DNA from: Geoglobus ahangari
Lineage (GTDB): Archaea; Halobacteriota; Archaeoglobi; Archaeoglobales; Archaeoglobaceae
Reading direction: 5' to 3'
Assembly (NCBI RefSeq): GCF_001006045.1
Contig: NZ_CP011267.1
Location: 248,001-312,000, forward strand
Length of the DNA: 64,000 nt
The notes beneath the pieces were generated by a model. That model was not told the origin of the DNA. It worked only from the letters and a program-made list of their open reading frames with translations, and did no database searches. A program made the position numbers and the translations under genes. Each line of letters begins with the position of its first letter. Position 1 is the stretch's first letter. Below are positions 1 through 10,018 of the stretch, in pieces.

Positions 1-635
1 TAGGTGATCTGAATCCTGCTTCCGTCCGGCAGGGTTGCGTCAACTATTGGGTTTGCGTAGCTCAGGTGCTTGTTGGCCCTCTGGGCGAGCAGTAGCACGT
101 AGTTGTCGAGCGTTTCCTTGTCAAGGGTGATGTTGGTGGCGAGGTTTCCGTACTTCCTGTGGTACACGAAGATGGGTATGTCGTACCCGTCGCAGCTTAC
201 ATCCTCGATGTTCTCGTCATGCAGAATTGGCTCCACTATGCCGAGGCCGAGAAAGTCCCTGACAAAGTAGTAGAGCATTTTCAGAAATAGCACGTCTGAC
301 GTCTTCACTGCATAGTCGTTGAGCACCTCCCTAACAGTTCTCATTAGCGAGCTGAAAGCATCATCATCCATCGAGTAGATCAGCTTCTGCCTCACATCCT
401 CGTAAACCGTGAAGAGGAGCGTGGCCTCGTCGTGAGAGACCTGGGGCTCCATAAGGTTGTACGACCTCTTCAGACTCTCCTCGTTTTCGAGGATCCTGAC
501 CTTGGCTATGCCGTCAATCACCCAGTACTCGTCAACAAGCCTCTCACCCTCGGGAACCTCCTGCTCCTCGAGCACCTCAACACCGTAGTCGTCCATCATC
601 CTCCTGAGGTCGTCGTAGCGAGGATTGCTGAGCAT
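1..635 (-). CDS. Type II/IV secretion system ATPase (GspE/VirB11-like), N-terminal part
   Basis: This gene runs off the left edge, so only about the first 211 codons are present. The start is the ATG at 635 on the minus strand, and the reading frame is open to base 1. The visible part holds the N-terminal domain typical of archaeal GspE/TadA-type ATPases: an acidic start, a stretch reading VEPILHDENIEDVSCDG, and LPDGSRIQIT at the edge, which is where the ATPase core begins in this family. Such proteins power assembly of type IV pili or archaella. Walker motifs lie outside the window. The gene is divergent from a large pilin-anchored surface protein, which is a sensible partner. Family call is firm; the exact system is not determined. 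Confidence 0.75.
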   Translation of the reverse strand, partial: MLSNPRYDDLRRMMDDYGVEVLEEQEVPEGERLVDEYWVIDGIAKVRILENEESLKRSYNLMEPQVSHDEATLLFTVYEDVRQKLIYSMDDDAFSSLMRTVREVLNDYAVKTSDVLFLKMLYYFVRDFLGLGIVEPILHDENIEDVSCDGYDIPIFVYHRKYGNLATNITLDKETLDNYVLLLAQRANKHLSYANPIVDATLPDGSRIQIT

Positions 636-715
636 CGAACTTCAATTGCTCTCCAAAAATAAAAGGGTTGTGAATCGGCAGAAACTTTATTAGTTTCCAC
701 AGGAAAAACTGAATT

Positions 716-2968
716 GTGCTGAGAGACAGCCGGGGAGTCTCGCCCGTAATCGGATTCATTCTCCTGCTTCAGATACTGATAATCTTCCTCGCATTTGTCC
801 AGACCACCCTCATCCCTGACCAGCTGAAGAGAATAGAGGCCGACAACGTCAAGGTCATCAAATCGGAGTTCGACAAGTTCTCTGCAGAGATTTCATCTGG
901 CGAGAACGCGTATCTCGTGGTCAAAACCCCTCAGTACCCGGACTACCTCTTCCTGCTCACCCCCGAGCCCGCAGGGTTCTCGATAAGGCTCGAGCCCTTC
1001 ACGATTAACGTGAGCATGAACCTCACCCTTCCCAACGGAACCGAGGTGCGTGTGGAGAGGGCATTCGAGAGCGCGAGGCTGTACCTGACGGTGGAGAACT
1101 ACTTCTATCCAGACACCACGTTCGTTCTCGAGAACACCGCCCTCTTTCAGGAGAGCAACGGCAGAGTTGCGGCCGTTGGAGACCAGAAGATGGTTAAAAA
1201 CGGGTTGAACCTCGTTCTGATCAGGGGTGAGATGTCATCTGCATACAACTCCCCGCATGAGTTCGCATTCCACGTCGTTTCCTCGGGCGGGAGGTACTAC
1301 GCCAAGAACATAACCGTCAGCTTCGATAGCTACTACCCAAACTACTGGAGGGGGCTGGGATACAACGTCACGGGGAACAGGGTGAGCATAGAGATCCCGT
1401 CGGGTTTCTTCTCGGCAACCGTGCTGTCCCCGGTTGAGGGTGGCAGGGAGAGAGCGCAGGCCATGATCAAGCTTAACCCGTTCGACAGCTACACCCTCTC
1501 TCCCGGAGACACTGTGGATTTCGAGGTGCAGCTCATAGACAGGTACCTCAACCCGGTTGCCGGGGAGAGGATTAACGTGACGGTTTCTGGCGGAGTGGGG
1601 ACAGCAACACCAGACCTCACGGAAACCGACACGGCAGGGGTGGCAAGGGCCACGTTCAGGGCCACCACACCCGGAACTGGCTCGGTTACGTTCACCTACG
1701 CCAACCTCTCGCAGAGCTACGAGGTCACCGTGAAAAGCACGGGGAGCGCTGCAGGAGGAATTCTGCAGGTGAGCTGGCTGAACACCAGCGGGACGTGGGA
1801 TGTTGGCACGTCCGGATTTCTGAGGCTGCTTGCCGTGAAGGTGACCGACACGTCAGGGCAGCCAATCCCGTCAGTCCCCGTTAGCTTTGCTGTGAGCAAC
1901 ACGAGCGTTGTCGAGCTGAACACGACCTCAGCCTACACGAACGCAGACGGTATCGCCTACACCCTCGCGTTCGCGAAGTCCAACGGGAGTGTCAGCATAT
2001 ACGCCTTCGCCGGTGATGCGGGAGACGTGCTGAGCTACAGCGTCGTGAACGTCACGAAGTTCTGGCTCGCCGGGTGGAGCTACAGGGTGCCGATAACGAT
2101 TCAGGAGAACTCCGGAACCGGACTGACAGACTACCAGGTCCTCATCACCCTCGATGGCTCGTTCAACTGGAGTGCCACCAGCTCAGACGGTTCGGACGTG
2201 AGGTTCACCGACGAGTTCGGAAACGCGCTGAGCTACTGGATAGAAGAGTGGAACTACGGAACCTCCGCGAAGATCTGGGTGAAGGTTCCGAGCATTCCCG
2301 CGAGCGGAACGACAACCATATACCTGTACTACGGAAATTCCGCAGCAAATTCCGAAAGCAACGGGACGAGCACGTTCGTTTTCTTTGACGACTTTGACGA
2401 CGGAGATGTGTCGGACTGGTACTCGAAAAATGCCTGGATAACTGGGCTTGCATTCTCTGGAAGAAATGTCCTCTATCTCTATCCAACTGGCTCGACGAGC
2501 TTTCAGCACTTCGCCGTGCCCCTGAACTGCAACATAGGCCTGCAGGACTACATCGTGGGCGCATACATCTACGACAGGAATCCCGCAGGCAGCGTGCTGC
2601 TCCACTACGTGGATGACGGGAACTGGTGGGGAATGGAGCTGTACACCGGAGGTAACAGGGACATATTCAGACCGTACATCGGCGGGGTTGACAAGGGCTG
2701 GGTGTACACCCACTGGCCCTGCTCAATATCTGCGAGGACATGGTACAAAATAGAGGTCGAAGCACATCCCGATAGCTTCAGGCTGTATGTGGATGGCACC
2801 CTTACGTGGAGCCAGAGCGTTGCGAGTGCATACCAGCTCACGGGATACTCAAAGGTTGGATTCGTGGAGCACCTCGGGTACGGCCCGCTCTATGCGGACT
2901 ACATCTACGTCAGAAAGTACGCGAGCTCTGAGCCCACAGTCATCATTGGCCCAGAGGAGAGGTACTGA
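716..2968 (+). CDS. Large surface protein with archaeal pilin-type N-terminus, Big_1-like and DUF2341 domains
   Basis: A 750-residue protein starting at a GTG. Residues 4-12 (DSRGVSPVI) followed by about 20 hydrophobic residues match the N-terminus of archaeal type IV pilin-like proteins, in which the hydrophobic helix anchors or polymerises the protein. The middle (about 240-340 and 360-450) contains Ig-like Big_1-type segments with [17 protein letters not shown] and a second similar module. From about residue 453 the sequence WSYRVPITI to LYYGNS is a DUF2341 domain, followed by a lectin-like beta-rich tail ending near residue 748. Many N-x-S/T sites suggest glycosylation. It is divergent from a secretion ATPase gene. 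Probable cell-surface adhesin or sugar-binding protein; the ligand is unknown. Confidence 0.7.
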   Translation: MLRDSRGVSPVIGFILLLQILIIFLAFVQTTLIPDQLKRIEADNVKVIKSEFDKFSAEISSGENAYLVVKTPQYPDYLFLLTPEPAGFSIRLEPFTINVSMNLTLPNGTEVRVERAFESARLYLTVENYFYPDTTFVLENTALFQESNGRVAAVGDQKMVKNGLNLVLIRGEMSSAYNSPHEFAFHVVSSGGRYYAKNITVSFDSYYPNYWRGLGYNVTGNRVSIEIPSGFFSATVLSPVEGGRERAQAMIKLNPFDSYTLSPGDTVDFEVQLIDRYLNPVAGERINVTVSGGVGTATPDLTETDTAGVARATFRATTPGTGSVTFTYANLSQSYEVTVKSTGSAAGGILQVSWLNTSGTWDVGTSGFLRLLAVKVTDTSGQPIPSVPVSFAVSNTSVVELNTTSAYTNADGIAYTLAFAKSNGSVSIYAFAGDAGDVLSYSVVNVTKFWLAGWSYRVPITIQENSGTGLTDYQVLITLDGSFNWSATSSDGSDVRFTDEFGNALSYWIEEWNYGTSAKIWVKVPSIPASGTTTIYLYYGNSAANSESNGTSTFVFFDDFDDGDVSDWYSKNAWITGLAFSGRNVLYLYPTGSTSFQHFAVPLNCNIGLQDYIVGAYIYDRNPAGSVLLHYVDDGNWWGMELYTGGNRDIFRPYIGGVDKGWVYTHWPCSISARTWYKIEVEAHPDSFRLYVDGTLTWSQSVASAYQLTGYSKVGFVEHLGYGPLYADYIYVRKYASSEPTVIIGPEERY

Positions 2969-3017
2969 AAGTTACCAAAAACGGAAAGATTATATTGTCA
3001 CCATCAACTGTGACATT

Positions 3018-4292
3018 ATGCCAGCGGTCATTGTTGATGGCGTGCGAACCCCTGTGGGAAAGTTTGGAGGTTCGCTTAAGGATCTGCAGGCTTACGAACT
3101 CGGAGCGATTGCGATAAGAGCCCTTATGAAGAGAGCCGGAGTGAAGCCACTCGCAACCAAGGACTCATACGACTTCTACCCGGCAAAGCTGCCGAAGGGC
3201 AGGATAGAGCTTGAGGGAGACTACGAGTTCGATGGTGTTGAGGTCGAGATTGATGAGGTGATCATGGGCAACGTTCTGCAGGCCGCGCAGGGCCAGAACC
3301 CGGCAAGACAGGCCGGAATTTACTCTGGAATTCCAAAGGAGATTCCTGCATATACTCTCAATAAGGTCTGCGGAAGCGGATTGAAGGCTGTTGTGGCTGC
3401 AGCTCAGTCGATCGGCGATGGGGCAAAGGCTGTTGTGGCGGGTGGAATGGAGAGCATGAGCAACGCCCCGTATGCGATGAGAAAGGCGAGATGGGGCTAC
3501 AGGATGAGCATCAACGCAATAGATGAGGTCATTGACGTGATGGTCTACGACGGGCTGTGGGAGAAGTTCTATGGATACCATATGGGCAACACGGCAGAGA
3601 ACATAGCCGAGCTCTACGGCATAAGCAGGGAGGAGCAGGACGAGCTGGCTTACGAGAGCCACATGAGGGCCGTGAAGGCGATAGATGACGGCATCTTTGC
3701 TCAGGAGATTGAGCCTGTCGTCATCAAGACCAAGAAGGGAGAGGTTGTTGTAGACACGGACGAGCACCCGAGAAGAGACACGAGCCTTGAAAAGCTCGCA
3801 AAGCTCCCGCCCGTCTTCAAGAAGGGTGGAACAGTCACGGCAGGGAATGCAAGTGGAGTGAATGACGGCGCTGCTGCTCTGCTTCTGATGGATGAGAAGT
3901 ACGCAGAGGAGCTGGGGCTCGAGCCGAAGGTGAGGGTTGTGAGCTACGCCTCGGCAGGTATTGATCCCGCGTACATGGGCCTCGGGCCGATTCCGGCGAT
4001 CCAGAAGGCGGTGAAGAGGGCAGGGATAAGCCTGGACGACATTGAGCTTATAGAGCTGAACGAGGCCTTTGCTGCCCAGGCTCTGGCTGTGGTGAAGGAG
4101 CTGAACCTTGATCTCGAGAGGGTGAACGTTCACGGCAGCGGAATCAGCCTAGGACATCCCATCGGAGCGACAGGAGCGAGGATTACCGTCACGCTGATCC
4201 ACGAAATGGAGAGGAGAAAGGCAGATTACGGTCTTGCTTCGCTCTGCATCGGCGGTGGAATGGGAATTGCAGTGGTGTTTGAGAGGGTTTGA
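3018..4292 (+). CDS. Acetyl-CoA C-acyltransferase (thiolase)
   Basis: A 424-residue thiolase: it condenses or cleaves acyl-CoA in beta-oxidation or acetoacetyl-CoA metabolism. The nucleophilic cysteine is in [11 protein letters not shown], the second active-site residues in NEAFAAQ, the histidine in GHPIGATGA, and the C-terminal cysteine in CIGGGMG. The ATG at 3018 begins [18 protein letters not shown], the normal family N-terminus; the frame is open further upstream but overlaps the previous gene. Compared with usual thiolases (about 390 residues) there is an extra segment of roughly 30 residues after position 45, before [11 protein letters not shown]. It stands alone, with a T-rich region after the stop. 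No acyl-CoA dehydrogenase is adjacent. Confidence 0.92.
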   Translation: MPAVIVDGVRTPVGKFGGSLKDLQAYELGAIAIRALMKRAGVKPLATKDSYDFYPAKLPKGRIELEGDYEFDGVEVEIDEVIMGNVLQAAQGQNPARQAGIYSGIPKEIPAYTLNKVCGSGLKAVVAAAQSIGDGAKAVVAGGMESMSNAPYAMRKARWGYRMSINAIDEVIDVMVYDGLWEKFYGYHMGNTAENIAELYGISREEQDELAYESHMRAVKAIDDGIFAQEIEPVVIKTKKGEVVVDTDEHPRRDTSLEKLAKLPPVFKKGGTVTAGNASGVNDGAAALLLMDEKYAEELGLEPKVRVVSYASAGIDPAYMGLGPIPAIQKAVKRAGISLDDIELIELNEAFAAQALAVVKELNLDLERVNVHGSGISLGHPIGATGARITVTLIHEMERRKADYGLASLCIGGGMGIAVVFERV

Positions 4293-4306
4293 GTTCTTTT
4301 CAATTT

Positions 4307-4777
4307 TTATTCGTGTAGTGTGATTATTTCAAGGAAATCCACTTTTCTGAAGTCATCATCGAAGGTCGCTATTTTCTTTATTCCATAATGCTTGCAGGCT
4401 GCTGCTATCAGAGCGTCGTTGGGAAGCAGTCCATAATTAAATCCGATTTCAACCGATTTTCTTAAAATTTCGCTGTTAACGTTCAGCAGCTCAATAATGC
4501 CCGACTCGACATTTTCGATGATGAATCCGACAATGTACTTCTCAACACTCCTGAACTTTTCTCTGTGCTTCAGGAACCTGTCTTTAACAGCATATTTCCC
4601 AGTTTTGCCGAAAAGCCTCTCGGTTTCAATGTAAAGTAGCTTAAAGAACGTTTCTTCAATAACATTGGGTGAAATGACCGCATCGTTTTCGTTTAAAGCA
4701 AAATTGAGGAGCCTTATAGATTTATCAACTCCATAATAGTGCCTGATGAGAACCGAGGTATCAATGAACACCTTCAC
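4307..4777 (-). CDS. vapC: VapC-type PIN-domain toxin (ribonuclease)
   Basis: A PIN-domain RNase of about 156 residues, the toxin of a VapBC pair. The N-terminal [15 protein letters not shown] carries the first catalytic aspartate, and the C-terminal [27 protein letters not shown] carries the NDALI and TFDDDF acidic motifs, so all metal-binding positions appear intact. I chose the GTG at 4777 because it puts the canonical KVFIDTS at the N-terminus and gives a short overlap with the antitoxin gene; a TTG at 4795 would add six residues. Just upstream on the genome lies a decayed homologue (4996-5390). Confidence 0.85.
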   Translation of the reverse strand: MKVFIDTSVLIRHYYGVDKSIRLLNFALNENDAVISPNVIEETFFKLLYIETERLFGKTGKYAVKDRFLKHREKFRSVEKYIVGFIIENVESGIIELLNVNSEILRKSVEIGFNYGLLPNDALIAAACKHYGIKKIATFDDDFRKVDFLEIITLHE

Positions 4778-4952
4778 TTTCGAACCTCTCTTCAAGCTCT
4801 TTAATCTTGTTTTCAGGCAATTTGGCCATTACAAATTCTTCAAGATCTACCCTCTTCAAAATGACTTTCAGCCGCTCACCTTCCTTAAGATTGACTTTTC
4901 CCACAGGTTTTAAAACTCCATTTTCATAGATTACCTCTATCACCTCTGGCAT
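4761..4952 (-). CDS. vapB: AF2212/DUF104-type antitoxin
   Basis: A 63-residue protein reading [30 protein letters not shown], the compact beta-strand domain of the AF2212-like (DUF104) antitoxin family, followed by a charged tail that would wrap its PIN partner. Its stop overlaps the toxin start, typical of co-translated toxin-antitoxin pairs. ATG at 4952 is used. A TATA-like box sits at 4976-4984 on the minus strand, about 28 bases before the start, so the transcript is probably leaderless. The antitoxin would neutralise VapC and may repress this promoter. Confidence 0.82.
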   Translation of the reverse strand: MPEVIEVIYENGVLKPVGKVNLKEGERLKVILKRVDLEEFVMAKLPENKIKELEERFESEGVH

Positions 4953-4975
4953 CAAATTAATTTATGTAGCCAGAC

Positions 4976-4984
4976 AATATAAAA
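4976..4984 (-). promoter_or_regulatory. TATA-like box of the vapBC operon
   Basis: The minus strand reads TTTTATATT, centred about 28 bases before the vapB ATG. This is the usual distance of an archaeal TATA box for a leaderless or very short-leader transcript. Confidence 0.5.
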
Positions 4985-4995
4985 TACCTTCCTAC

Positions 4996-5390
4996 AGTGT
5001 GACTACTTCAAGGAAATCGACCTCTCAAAATCATTATCGAATGTTGCTATCCTCTTTATGCCATAATGTCTGCATGTAGCCGCTATCAAAGCGTCGTTTA
5101 GTAAGAACTCATATTTCCTCATGAAATCCACAGTTTCAATTCCAACATTGCTTGGAAGCAGTTCAAAAAGGCCAAACAAATCTACAAGAGGAGTAAAGTC
5201 AATCCCAATTTTCCGACTTTTCTTTTAAGCTCATAAGCCTTTAGGCCCGTTACTGCCCTTACATAGCCGTAAGAAACTTCAGATATTACCACATCGCTGA
5301 TAAATCCGGAGATCTCTCCATCCTCCACTTTACCAATCAAAATGGTGGCTTCCTCTCTTGTATCTGACAGGTGATGCTTTTGTGGAGATC
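4996..5390 (-). pseudogene. Decayed vapC (PIN-domain) gene
   Basis: On the minus strand, translation gives PIN-domain fragments in shifting frames. One segment reads LSDTREEATILIGKVEDGEI and continues to ...AYELKRKVGK before a stop; after a frame change it continues IDFTPLVDLFGLFELLPSN and then LLNDALIAATCRHYGIKRIATFDNDF. A second frame change is needed to recover the end, VDFLEVVTL, which parallels the end of the intact VapC at 4307. The N-terminal FIDTS motif is missing. At least two frameshifts plus loss of the start make this a pseudogene, probably the remains of a duplicated or second VapBC pair. No antitoxin is visible for it. Confidence 0.75.
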
Positions 5391-5449
5391 AACAGAGAAC
5401 CGAATTTCAAACCACGACTTTTTGCGTTTTTGCGACTATCAAATAAAAC

Positions 5450-5455
5450 TATAAA
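5450..5455 (+). promoter_or_regulatory. Promoter of the cupin gene
   Basis: TATAAA lies 40 bases before the cupin ATG, and GGGTGAT at 5479-5485 serves as ribosome binding site. The hexamer TGCGAC occurs on both sides of the TATA box (5431-5436 and 5461-5466), which could be an operator, though this is only suggestive. Confidence 0.45.
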
Positions 5456-5489
5456 CCACCTGCGACAAAACTACCACTGGGTGATCTGA

Positions 5490-5804
5490 ATGCCGGATTT
5501 GGAGGTTTCAAATCTCAAAGATCTCATCAGCTACCAAGAAGACTCAATCGTGAGCAGAACGATAATAGACAGGGAAACCGGTACCGTAACGCTGTTCGCC
5601 TTCGACAAGGGGCAGGGGCTGAGCGAGCACACTGCTCCGTTCGATGCAATAGTTTACGTTGTTGAGGGAGAGGTTGAGGTGAAGATCTCCGGCAGGCCGT
5701 ATCACCTCAAGGAAGGAGACATGATAGTGATGCCGGCCAACGAGCCCCACGCTCTGAAGGCCCTGAGCAGGTTCAAGATGCTTCTGGTGATGATAAGAGA
5801 CTAA
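5490..5804 (+). CDS. Small cupin-domain protein
   Basis: A 104-residue single cupin. The first cupin motif is seen around residues 42-60 (SEHTAPFDAIVYVVEGEVEV) and the second around 68-88 (YHLKEGDMIVMPANEPHALKA), with histidines at GLSEH and EPHA and a glutamate in VVEGE that could bind a metal. Such stand-alone cupins are metal-binding or sugar/small-molecule enzymes; the substrate cannot be read from the sequence. It has its own promoter and RBS and is convergent with larE, with only three bases between the stops. Confidence 0.8.
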   Translation: MPDLEVSNLKDLISYQEDSIVSRTIIDRETGTVTLFAFDKGQGLSEHTAPFDAIVYVVEGEVEVKISGRPYHLKEGDMIVMPANEPHALKALSRFKMLLVMIRD

Positions 5805-5807
5805 AGA

Positions 5808-6620
5808 CTATCCCCCAGCAACTTTTTCCGATAATTTCCCGGTCCTGTACCCCTCCAGATCCATCAGCACATTCTTATAACCAAGCCTCCTCAGCTCCTC
5901 GACAATCCTGTCCATCACGTGCTCGCTGAAAAGCCTGCTCCTCTCCTCCCTGCCAACCTCAATCACCGCATTCTCACCAAAATCCCTCACCCTTACCTGC
6001 CTGACCCCTGCAATGGCTATGATGAGGTTTTCAGCAGCATCAATCCTCCTGAGCTTCTCCTCGTCAATCTCAACCCCGAACGGAATTCTTGATGAAAGAC
6101 AGGCCATCGACGGTTTGTCTGCAAACTCGTACCCCATGCTTCTCGCAACCTCCCTTATTTCCTCCTTTGTGATGCCGAACATTGCCCAGGGGGAATAGAC
6201 GTTCTCGAACTCCGCTATTGCTCTGTATCCCGGCCTGTGTCCCCTGAGCTCATCAGCGTTCGTGCCCTCAAAGACCGCCTGTATCCCCTCCTTCTCGGCA
6301 AACTCGGTTATTCTTGAGAGAAGCATCCTCTTGCAGAAGTAGCACCTGTCCGGAGGGTTCTTCCTGAAGTTCTCGTCCTCAAGCTCGTTCAGGTCGATCA
6401 AAACGTGCCTCACCCCAATCTCTTCGGCAAATCTCCTCGCATCCTCGAGGTCGCGGGATGGGACTGTAGGGCTGGAGGCAGTCACGGCAAAAACTCTCTC
6501 CTTTCCAAGAACCTCAGCGGTAAGGGCAAGCAAAGTGGAGCTATCAACACCTCCGCTGAAGGCTACGGCAACACTCTCAAACTGAGATATGAAGTTCCTC
6601 AGCCTCTCAAGCTTCTCCAT
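5808..6620 (-). CDS. larE: LarE: ATP-dependent sacrificial sulfur transferase
   Basis: A 270-residue PP-loop protein that adenylates and sulfurates the pyridinium dicarboxylate precursor of the nickel-pincer nucleotide cofactor of LarA-type enzymes. The PP-loop is SGGVDSS at residues 22-28. Cysteines 93 and 96 (DRCYFCK) and 174 ([10 protein letters not shown]) form the three-cysteine pattern of the iron-sulfur-dependent LarE type rather than the single sacrificial cysteine type. I use the ATG at 6620; the longer frame would extend into purM. It shares a short divergent promoter region with purM. LarC is encoded 13 kb away; LarB and LarA are not seen in the window. Confidence 0.88.
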   Translation of the reverse strand: MEKLERLRNFISQFESVAVAFSGGVDSSTLLALTAEVLGKERVFAVTASSPTVPSRDLEDARRFAEEIGVRHVLIDLNELEDENFRKNPPDRCYFCKRMLLSRITEFAEKEGIQAVFEGTNADELRGHRPGYRAIAEFENVYSPWAMFGITKEEIREVARSMGYEFADKPSMACLSSRIPFGVEIDEEKLRRIDAAENLIIAIAGVRQVRVRDFGENAVIEVGREERSRLFSEHVMDRIVEELRRLGYKNVLMDLEGYRTGKLSEKVAGG

Positions 6621-6640
6621 TGCTCCACAATTTGCAGTAG

Positions 6641-6650
6641 ATTTTTTAAG
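6641..6650. promoter_or_regulatory. Shared divergent promoter of larE and purM
   Basis: The 51-base gap between the two start codons contains one AT-rich box (ATTTTTTAAG on plus, CTTAAAAAAT on minus). It lies about 25 bases from the larE ATG and about 27 from the purM ATG, so it could serve as TATA box in both directions for two leaderless transcripts. Confidence 0.5.
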
Positions 6651-6671
6651 GTTTGGTGTGAAAGGCTGAGC

Positions 6672-7652
6672 ATGAAATCTTACGCTGATGCCGGAGTCGA
6701 CATAAAGAGAGAGGAGAGGGCCGTAAAAAGCCTCATATCCGGGCTGAAGTTTGTGAGAAAGGGCTTCGGGCAGCCCATTCTGACAAACCACTATGCGAGC
6801 GTGATTGATGCTGGAGAGTTTGGAATCGCAATCACAACCGATGGCGTGGGGACAAAGATAAAGGTTGCCGAGATCATGAACAACTTCAGAACCATAGGTA
6901 TAGACTGCGTGGCGATGAACGTCAACGATCTCTACGCAATAAACGCCGAGCCAGTTGCAATGGTGGACTACATAGCCACAAACAGGCCTGACGAGAAAAT
7001 CATGGCCGAGATAGGAGAGGGGCTGAATAAGGGATGCGAGATGGCAAACATGACCCTCGTCGGCGGTGAGACCGCAACGCTCGACATCGTAAACGGATGG
7101 GATCTATCGGGCACGGTTATAGGCTTCGTGGACAAGGAGAGAATGATTACAGGAGAGAGGATCAAGCCGGGAGATGTTATCTTTGCAATTCCGAGCTCGG
7201 GCATCCACAGCAATGGATTGACTTTGGCAAGAAAGCTTGTGGAGGAAAGCGGCCTGAGCTACTTCGATAAATTCGAGAACCACACTATCGGGGAGGAGCT
7301 GCTCGTTCCAACCAGAATATACTCCGAGGTGCTGGAGATTGCCAGAAAGCATGACATCCACGGGATGGCCCACATCACAGGCGGAGGGCTGCTGAACCTG
7401 AAGAGGTTGAAGAAGGTCAAGTTCGTGATCGACAGCCCGCTGAAGCCCCAGAGAATATTCACATTCCTGCAGGAGCTTGGCGACATAGACGTTACGGAGA
7501 TGTACAGGACGTTCAACATGGGGATGGGCTTCATGCTGATATGCGACGAGAGCACGGCCGAGGAGCTGAGGAGAGAGGTGGAGGGAGACATCGTTGGACA
7601 TGTCGAGGAGGGAGAGGGAGTCTACCTGAATGAGGTGAGAGTTGACGTCTAA
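6672..7652 (+). CDS. purM: Phosphoribosylformylglycinamidine cyclo-ligase (AIR synthetase)
   Basis: A 326-residue PurM, which closes the imidazole ring to 5-aminoimidazole ribonucleotide in purine synthesis. The N-terminus [18 protein letters not shown] and the signature segments [49 protein letters not shown] and [10 protein letters not shown] are all in place, giving a full-length enzyme. The ATG at 6672 is preferred over longer open frame, which runs antisense through larE. The stop overlaps the start of a transporter gene by 11 bases. Confidence 0.95.
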   Translation: MKSYADAGVDIKREERAVKSLISGLKFVRKGFGQPILTNHYASVIDAGEFGIAITTDGVGTKIKVAEIMNNFRTIGIDCVAMNVNDLYAINAEPVAMVDYIATNRPDEKIMAEIGEGLNKGCEMANMTLVGGETATLDIVNGWDLSGTVIGFVDKERMITGERIKPGDVIFAIPSSGIHSNGLTLARKLVEESGLSYFDKFENHTIGEELLVPTRIYSEVLEIARKHDIHGMAHITGGGLLNLKRLKKVKFVIDSPLKPQRIFTFLQELGDIDVTEMYRTFNMGMGFMLICDESTAEELRREVEGDIVGHVEEGEGVYLNEVRVDV

Positions 7653-8538
7653 GCTCCTCCTGATTTTCGTTTCCGCATCTGTGGGATACGTTCTCGGCAG
7701 GACCTTCGACACCACCGGCGTTCAGGGGCTCCTCTCCACGGTCATAACCATCCTCGTTTTCACCACAATCCTACCCTCGATGATGCTGCTCAGGCTCAGG
7801 GCGACGAGGCTTGCGAGAAAGCCCCTAATTGCCTCGCTGATCATCAACTTCATCTACTCCCCACTCTATGCGCTGCTTGTCTTAAGGCTCGCGCAGAACT
7901 ACGAGATGGGGATTGCTCTTACATCTTCACTCCTCATGCCCGTTCCGAGCATGAACCCGGTTTACGTGCTTATCTCCGGTGGAGACCTCGAACTCTCGGT
8001 ATCTCTCATGGCCGTGAACTTCCTCGCCGGAGTTGTGGCGTTTCCCGTGCTTCTCAAAGCGATAACGGGACTGCACAGCATAGCCCTCGACATGCACGCG
8101 GTTGTGAGGTCGCTATTCGTTGTAGTCATACTGCCAATAGCCTTCGGAAATCTGGCGGGCAGGTTCTTCAACCCAGACAGGGAGAGGATATCCAGGCTAA
8201 CGGAGTTCAGCCTGAACCTGCTCGTCTTCACGATATTTTTCTCCAAGGCGAGGTTTGTTCATCCCGAGTACATCCTGAGCCAGATACCCCTATCCCTCGG
8301 TTTCATACTCTCGGCAATCCTCCTCGCCGAGCTGCTTTCCAAAATTCTCGGCATGAGCCTGAGGGAGCACTTATCCTACGTGTTCATCACCGCCGGAAAG
8401 AACAACTCGAGCGTTATTGCAATTCTGACCCTATCGCTCTCGCCCGTTTATGCTGTCTATGTTATGGTGCACCAGTTCACCCAGATAGTGACCCTGTTCG
8501 TTTATGCGAAGGTGAGAAAAGGAGAAAAGGTTATTTAA
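7642..8538 (+). CDS. AEC-family (auxin efflux carrier-like) permease
   Basis: A 298-residue membrane protein with about ten hydrophobic segments, resembling auxin efflux carrier family permeases (bile acid/arsenite-like fold): the pairs of helices near residues 1-22, 28-50 and 62-82, a central [23 protein letters not shown] and a C-terminal [15 protein letters not shown] helix fit the family. It starts at a TTG inside the end of purM, so translation is probably coupled. Substrate unknown; some relatives move small carboxylates or malonate. Confidence 0.7.
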   Translation: MTSKLLLIFVSASVGYVLGRTFDTTGVQGLLSTVITILVFTTILPSMMLLRLRATRLARKPLIASLIINFIYSPLYALLVLRLAQNYEMGIALTSSLLMPVPSMNPVYVLISGGDLELSVSLMAVNFLAGVVAFPVLLKAITGLHSIALDMHAVVRSLFVVVILPIAFGNLAGRFFNPDRERISRLTEFSLNLLVFTIFFSKARFVHPEYILSQIPLSLGFILSAILLAELLSKILGMSLREHLSYVFITAGKNNSSVIAILTLSLSPVYAVYVMVHQFTQIVTLFVYAKVRKGEKVI

Positions 8539-8558
8539 GGGTGCCCTGTCTTAATGCC

Positions 8559-8738
8559 ATGAAAAGACTTGCTGTCAACAGGTACAAGTGTGGCTACTGC
8601 GGTGCATGCGTGGCCGTTTGCAAGTTCAACGCCAACGAGCTTGTTGAGACATACCTCGAGATATATCACGATAAATGCACCCTCTGCATGGCCTGTGTGA
8701 AGACGTGTCCGATGAACGCTTTAGAGGTGGTCGAATGA
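8559..8738 (+). CDS. Ferredoxin, 2[4Fe-4S]
   Basis: A 59-residue two-cluster ferredoxin. The motifs are [12 protein letters not shown] (residues 12-23) and [12 protein letters not shown] (about 40-51). The ATG at 8559 is chosen because the upstream in-frame GTG at 8541 would only add six atypical residues. Its stop overlaps the start of the geranylgeranyl reductase gene (ATGA), and a ferredoxin beside this reductase is known in methanogens, where it supplies the electrons for saturating archaeal lipid chains. Confidence 0.92.
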   Translation: MKRLAVNRYKCGYCGACVAVCKFNANELVETYLEIYHDKCTLCMACVKTCPMNALEVVE

Positions 8739-9907
8739 CAGACTACGACGTCGTTGTTGTTGGAGCCGGGCCTGCTGGCAGCATCGCCGCGAAAACGGCT
8801 GCTGAAAAGGGTCTTGACGTCCTGCTGATCGAGAAGAGGCAGGAGATCGGAGTTCCGGTCAGGTGTGCTGAAGGTGTTAGCAGGGAGGGTCTTGAGAGCT
8901 TCGTGAAGCCTGACAGCAGGTGGATCGCCAGCGAGATTGAGAGTGCTGAGATAATCTCCCCCTCAAACCACAAGGTCGTTCTCTCTGCAGAGAGCGCCGG
9001 GAATGAGGTTGGGTACGTTCTCGAGAGGAAGATATTCGACAGATACCTCGCAAGGCTCGCAAGCAAGGCCGGTGCGGATGTTCTCACAAAAACTGCTGCA
9101 GTGTCGTTCAGGAGAGAGGACGGGATTGTAAGGCTCGGAATAAGGAGCATGGGCGAGTTCGAGGAGGTAATGACGAAGCTGGTGATCGGGGCTGATGGGG
9201 TTGAGAGCAGGGTTGCCAAGTGGGCGGGAATAGACACAACTCTAAAGCTCAACGAGATCGAGAGCTGCGTGCAGTACTTGATGACGAACATAGACTTCGA
9301 GGACGACAAGACCTACTTCTGGGTGGGCAGGAAGTACGCACCGGGCGGCTACATCTGGCTCTTCCCCAAGGGAAAGGATGCTGCGAATGTGGGCATAGGT
9401 GTGATGCCGAGCCTCGCCGAGAGGAACGCGAAATGGTACCTCGACAGATTCGTGAAGGAGAACTTCCCTGAGGGAGAGATCGTAGAGGTTGTGGTCGGCG
9501 GTGTCCCTGTGAAGGGCGCGATAGACAGTGCGGTTGCAGACAACGTGATGCTCGCAGGAGATGCGGCAAGGCACACTGACCCGATAACTGGTGGAGGGAT
9601 AATAAACGCGATGAAAGCCGGATACTATGCAGGACTGACCGCATACGAGTCGGTTGAGGCGAAAGACTACACCGCAGGCTTCCTGAAGAGGTACGACGAG
9701 CGTTGGAAGGGAGACTTCGGTGAGAACCTCGTCAGGAACAAGAAGCTGCAGGAGAAGATGGTGAAGCTCGATGATGCTACGCTCGACAAGCTGACCGAGA
9801 GCTTGGAGGGTGTGCCCATAGAGGAGATGAGCGTAAAGAGGCTCGCGCTCGAGCTGTTCAAGAAGCACCCGAAGCTTCTGTGGGATCTGAGGGAGTTTCT
9901 GAAGTAA
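8735..9907 (+). CDS. Geranylgeranyl reductase (digeranylgeranylglycerophospholipid reductase)
   Basis: A 390-residue FAD enzyme that reduces the double bonds of the isoprenoid chains of archaeal membrane lipids. The FAD-binding GxGxxG is at residues 9-14 (VGAGPAG), followed by a conserved cysteine segment (VRCAEGVS), the [12 protein letters not shown] motif, the substrate-site [12 protein letters not shown] and the second FAD motif [18 protein letters not shown]. Length and motifs match the archaeal family well. The upstream ferredoxin overlaps it by four bases and is the likely electron donor. A second member of the family is at 59447-60586. Confidence 0.92.
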   Translation: MTDYDVVVVGAGPAGSIAAKTAAEKGLDVLLIEKRQEIGVPVRCAEGVSREGLESFVKPDSRWIASEIESAEIISPSNHKVVLSAESAGNEVGYVLERKIFDRYLARLASKAGADVLTKTAAVSFRREDGIVRLGIRSMGEFEEVMTKLVIGADGVESRVAKWAGIDTTLKLNEIESCVQYLMTNIDFEDDKTYFWVGRKYAPGGYIWLFPKGKDAANVGIGVMPSLAERNAKWYLDRFVKENFPEGEIVEVVVGGVPVKGAIDSAVADNVMLAGDAARHTDPITGGGIINAMKAGYYAGLTAYESVEAKDYTAGFLKRYDERWKGDFGENLVRNKKLQEKMVKLDDATLDKLTESLEGVPIEEMSVKRLALELFKKHPKLLWDLREFLK

Positions 9908-10018
9908 CTCCCTCCTTTTTCCCAGCTTCATTCTCTTCTTTCCGGTTCGAATTTCTACACATTTAAACATGAAAAATTCAAAAGTCGAAAAGGTTTATAG
10001 GGAGGAATGACAACTATA

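Noticed and set aside
3165-4133. Long antisense frame across the thiolase gene, and similar long antisense frames in purM, cdc48, fqoD and fqoL
   Set aside because: They are codon-bias shadows of the true genes; no family features, no promoter or RBS.
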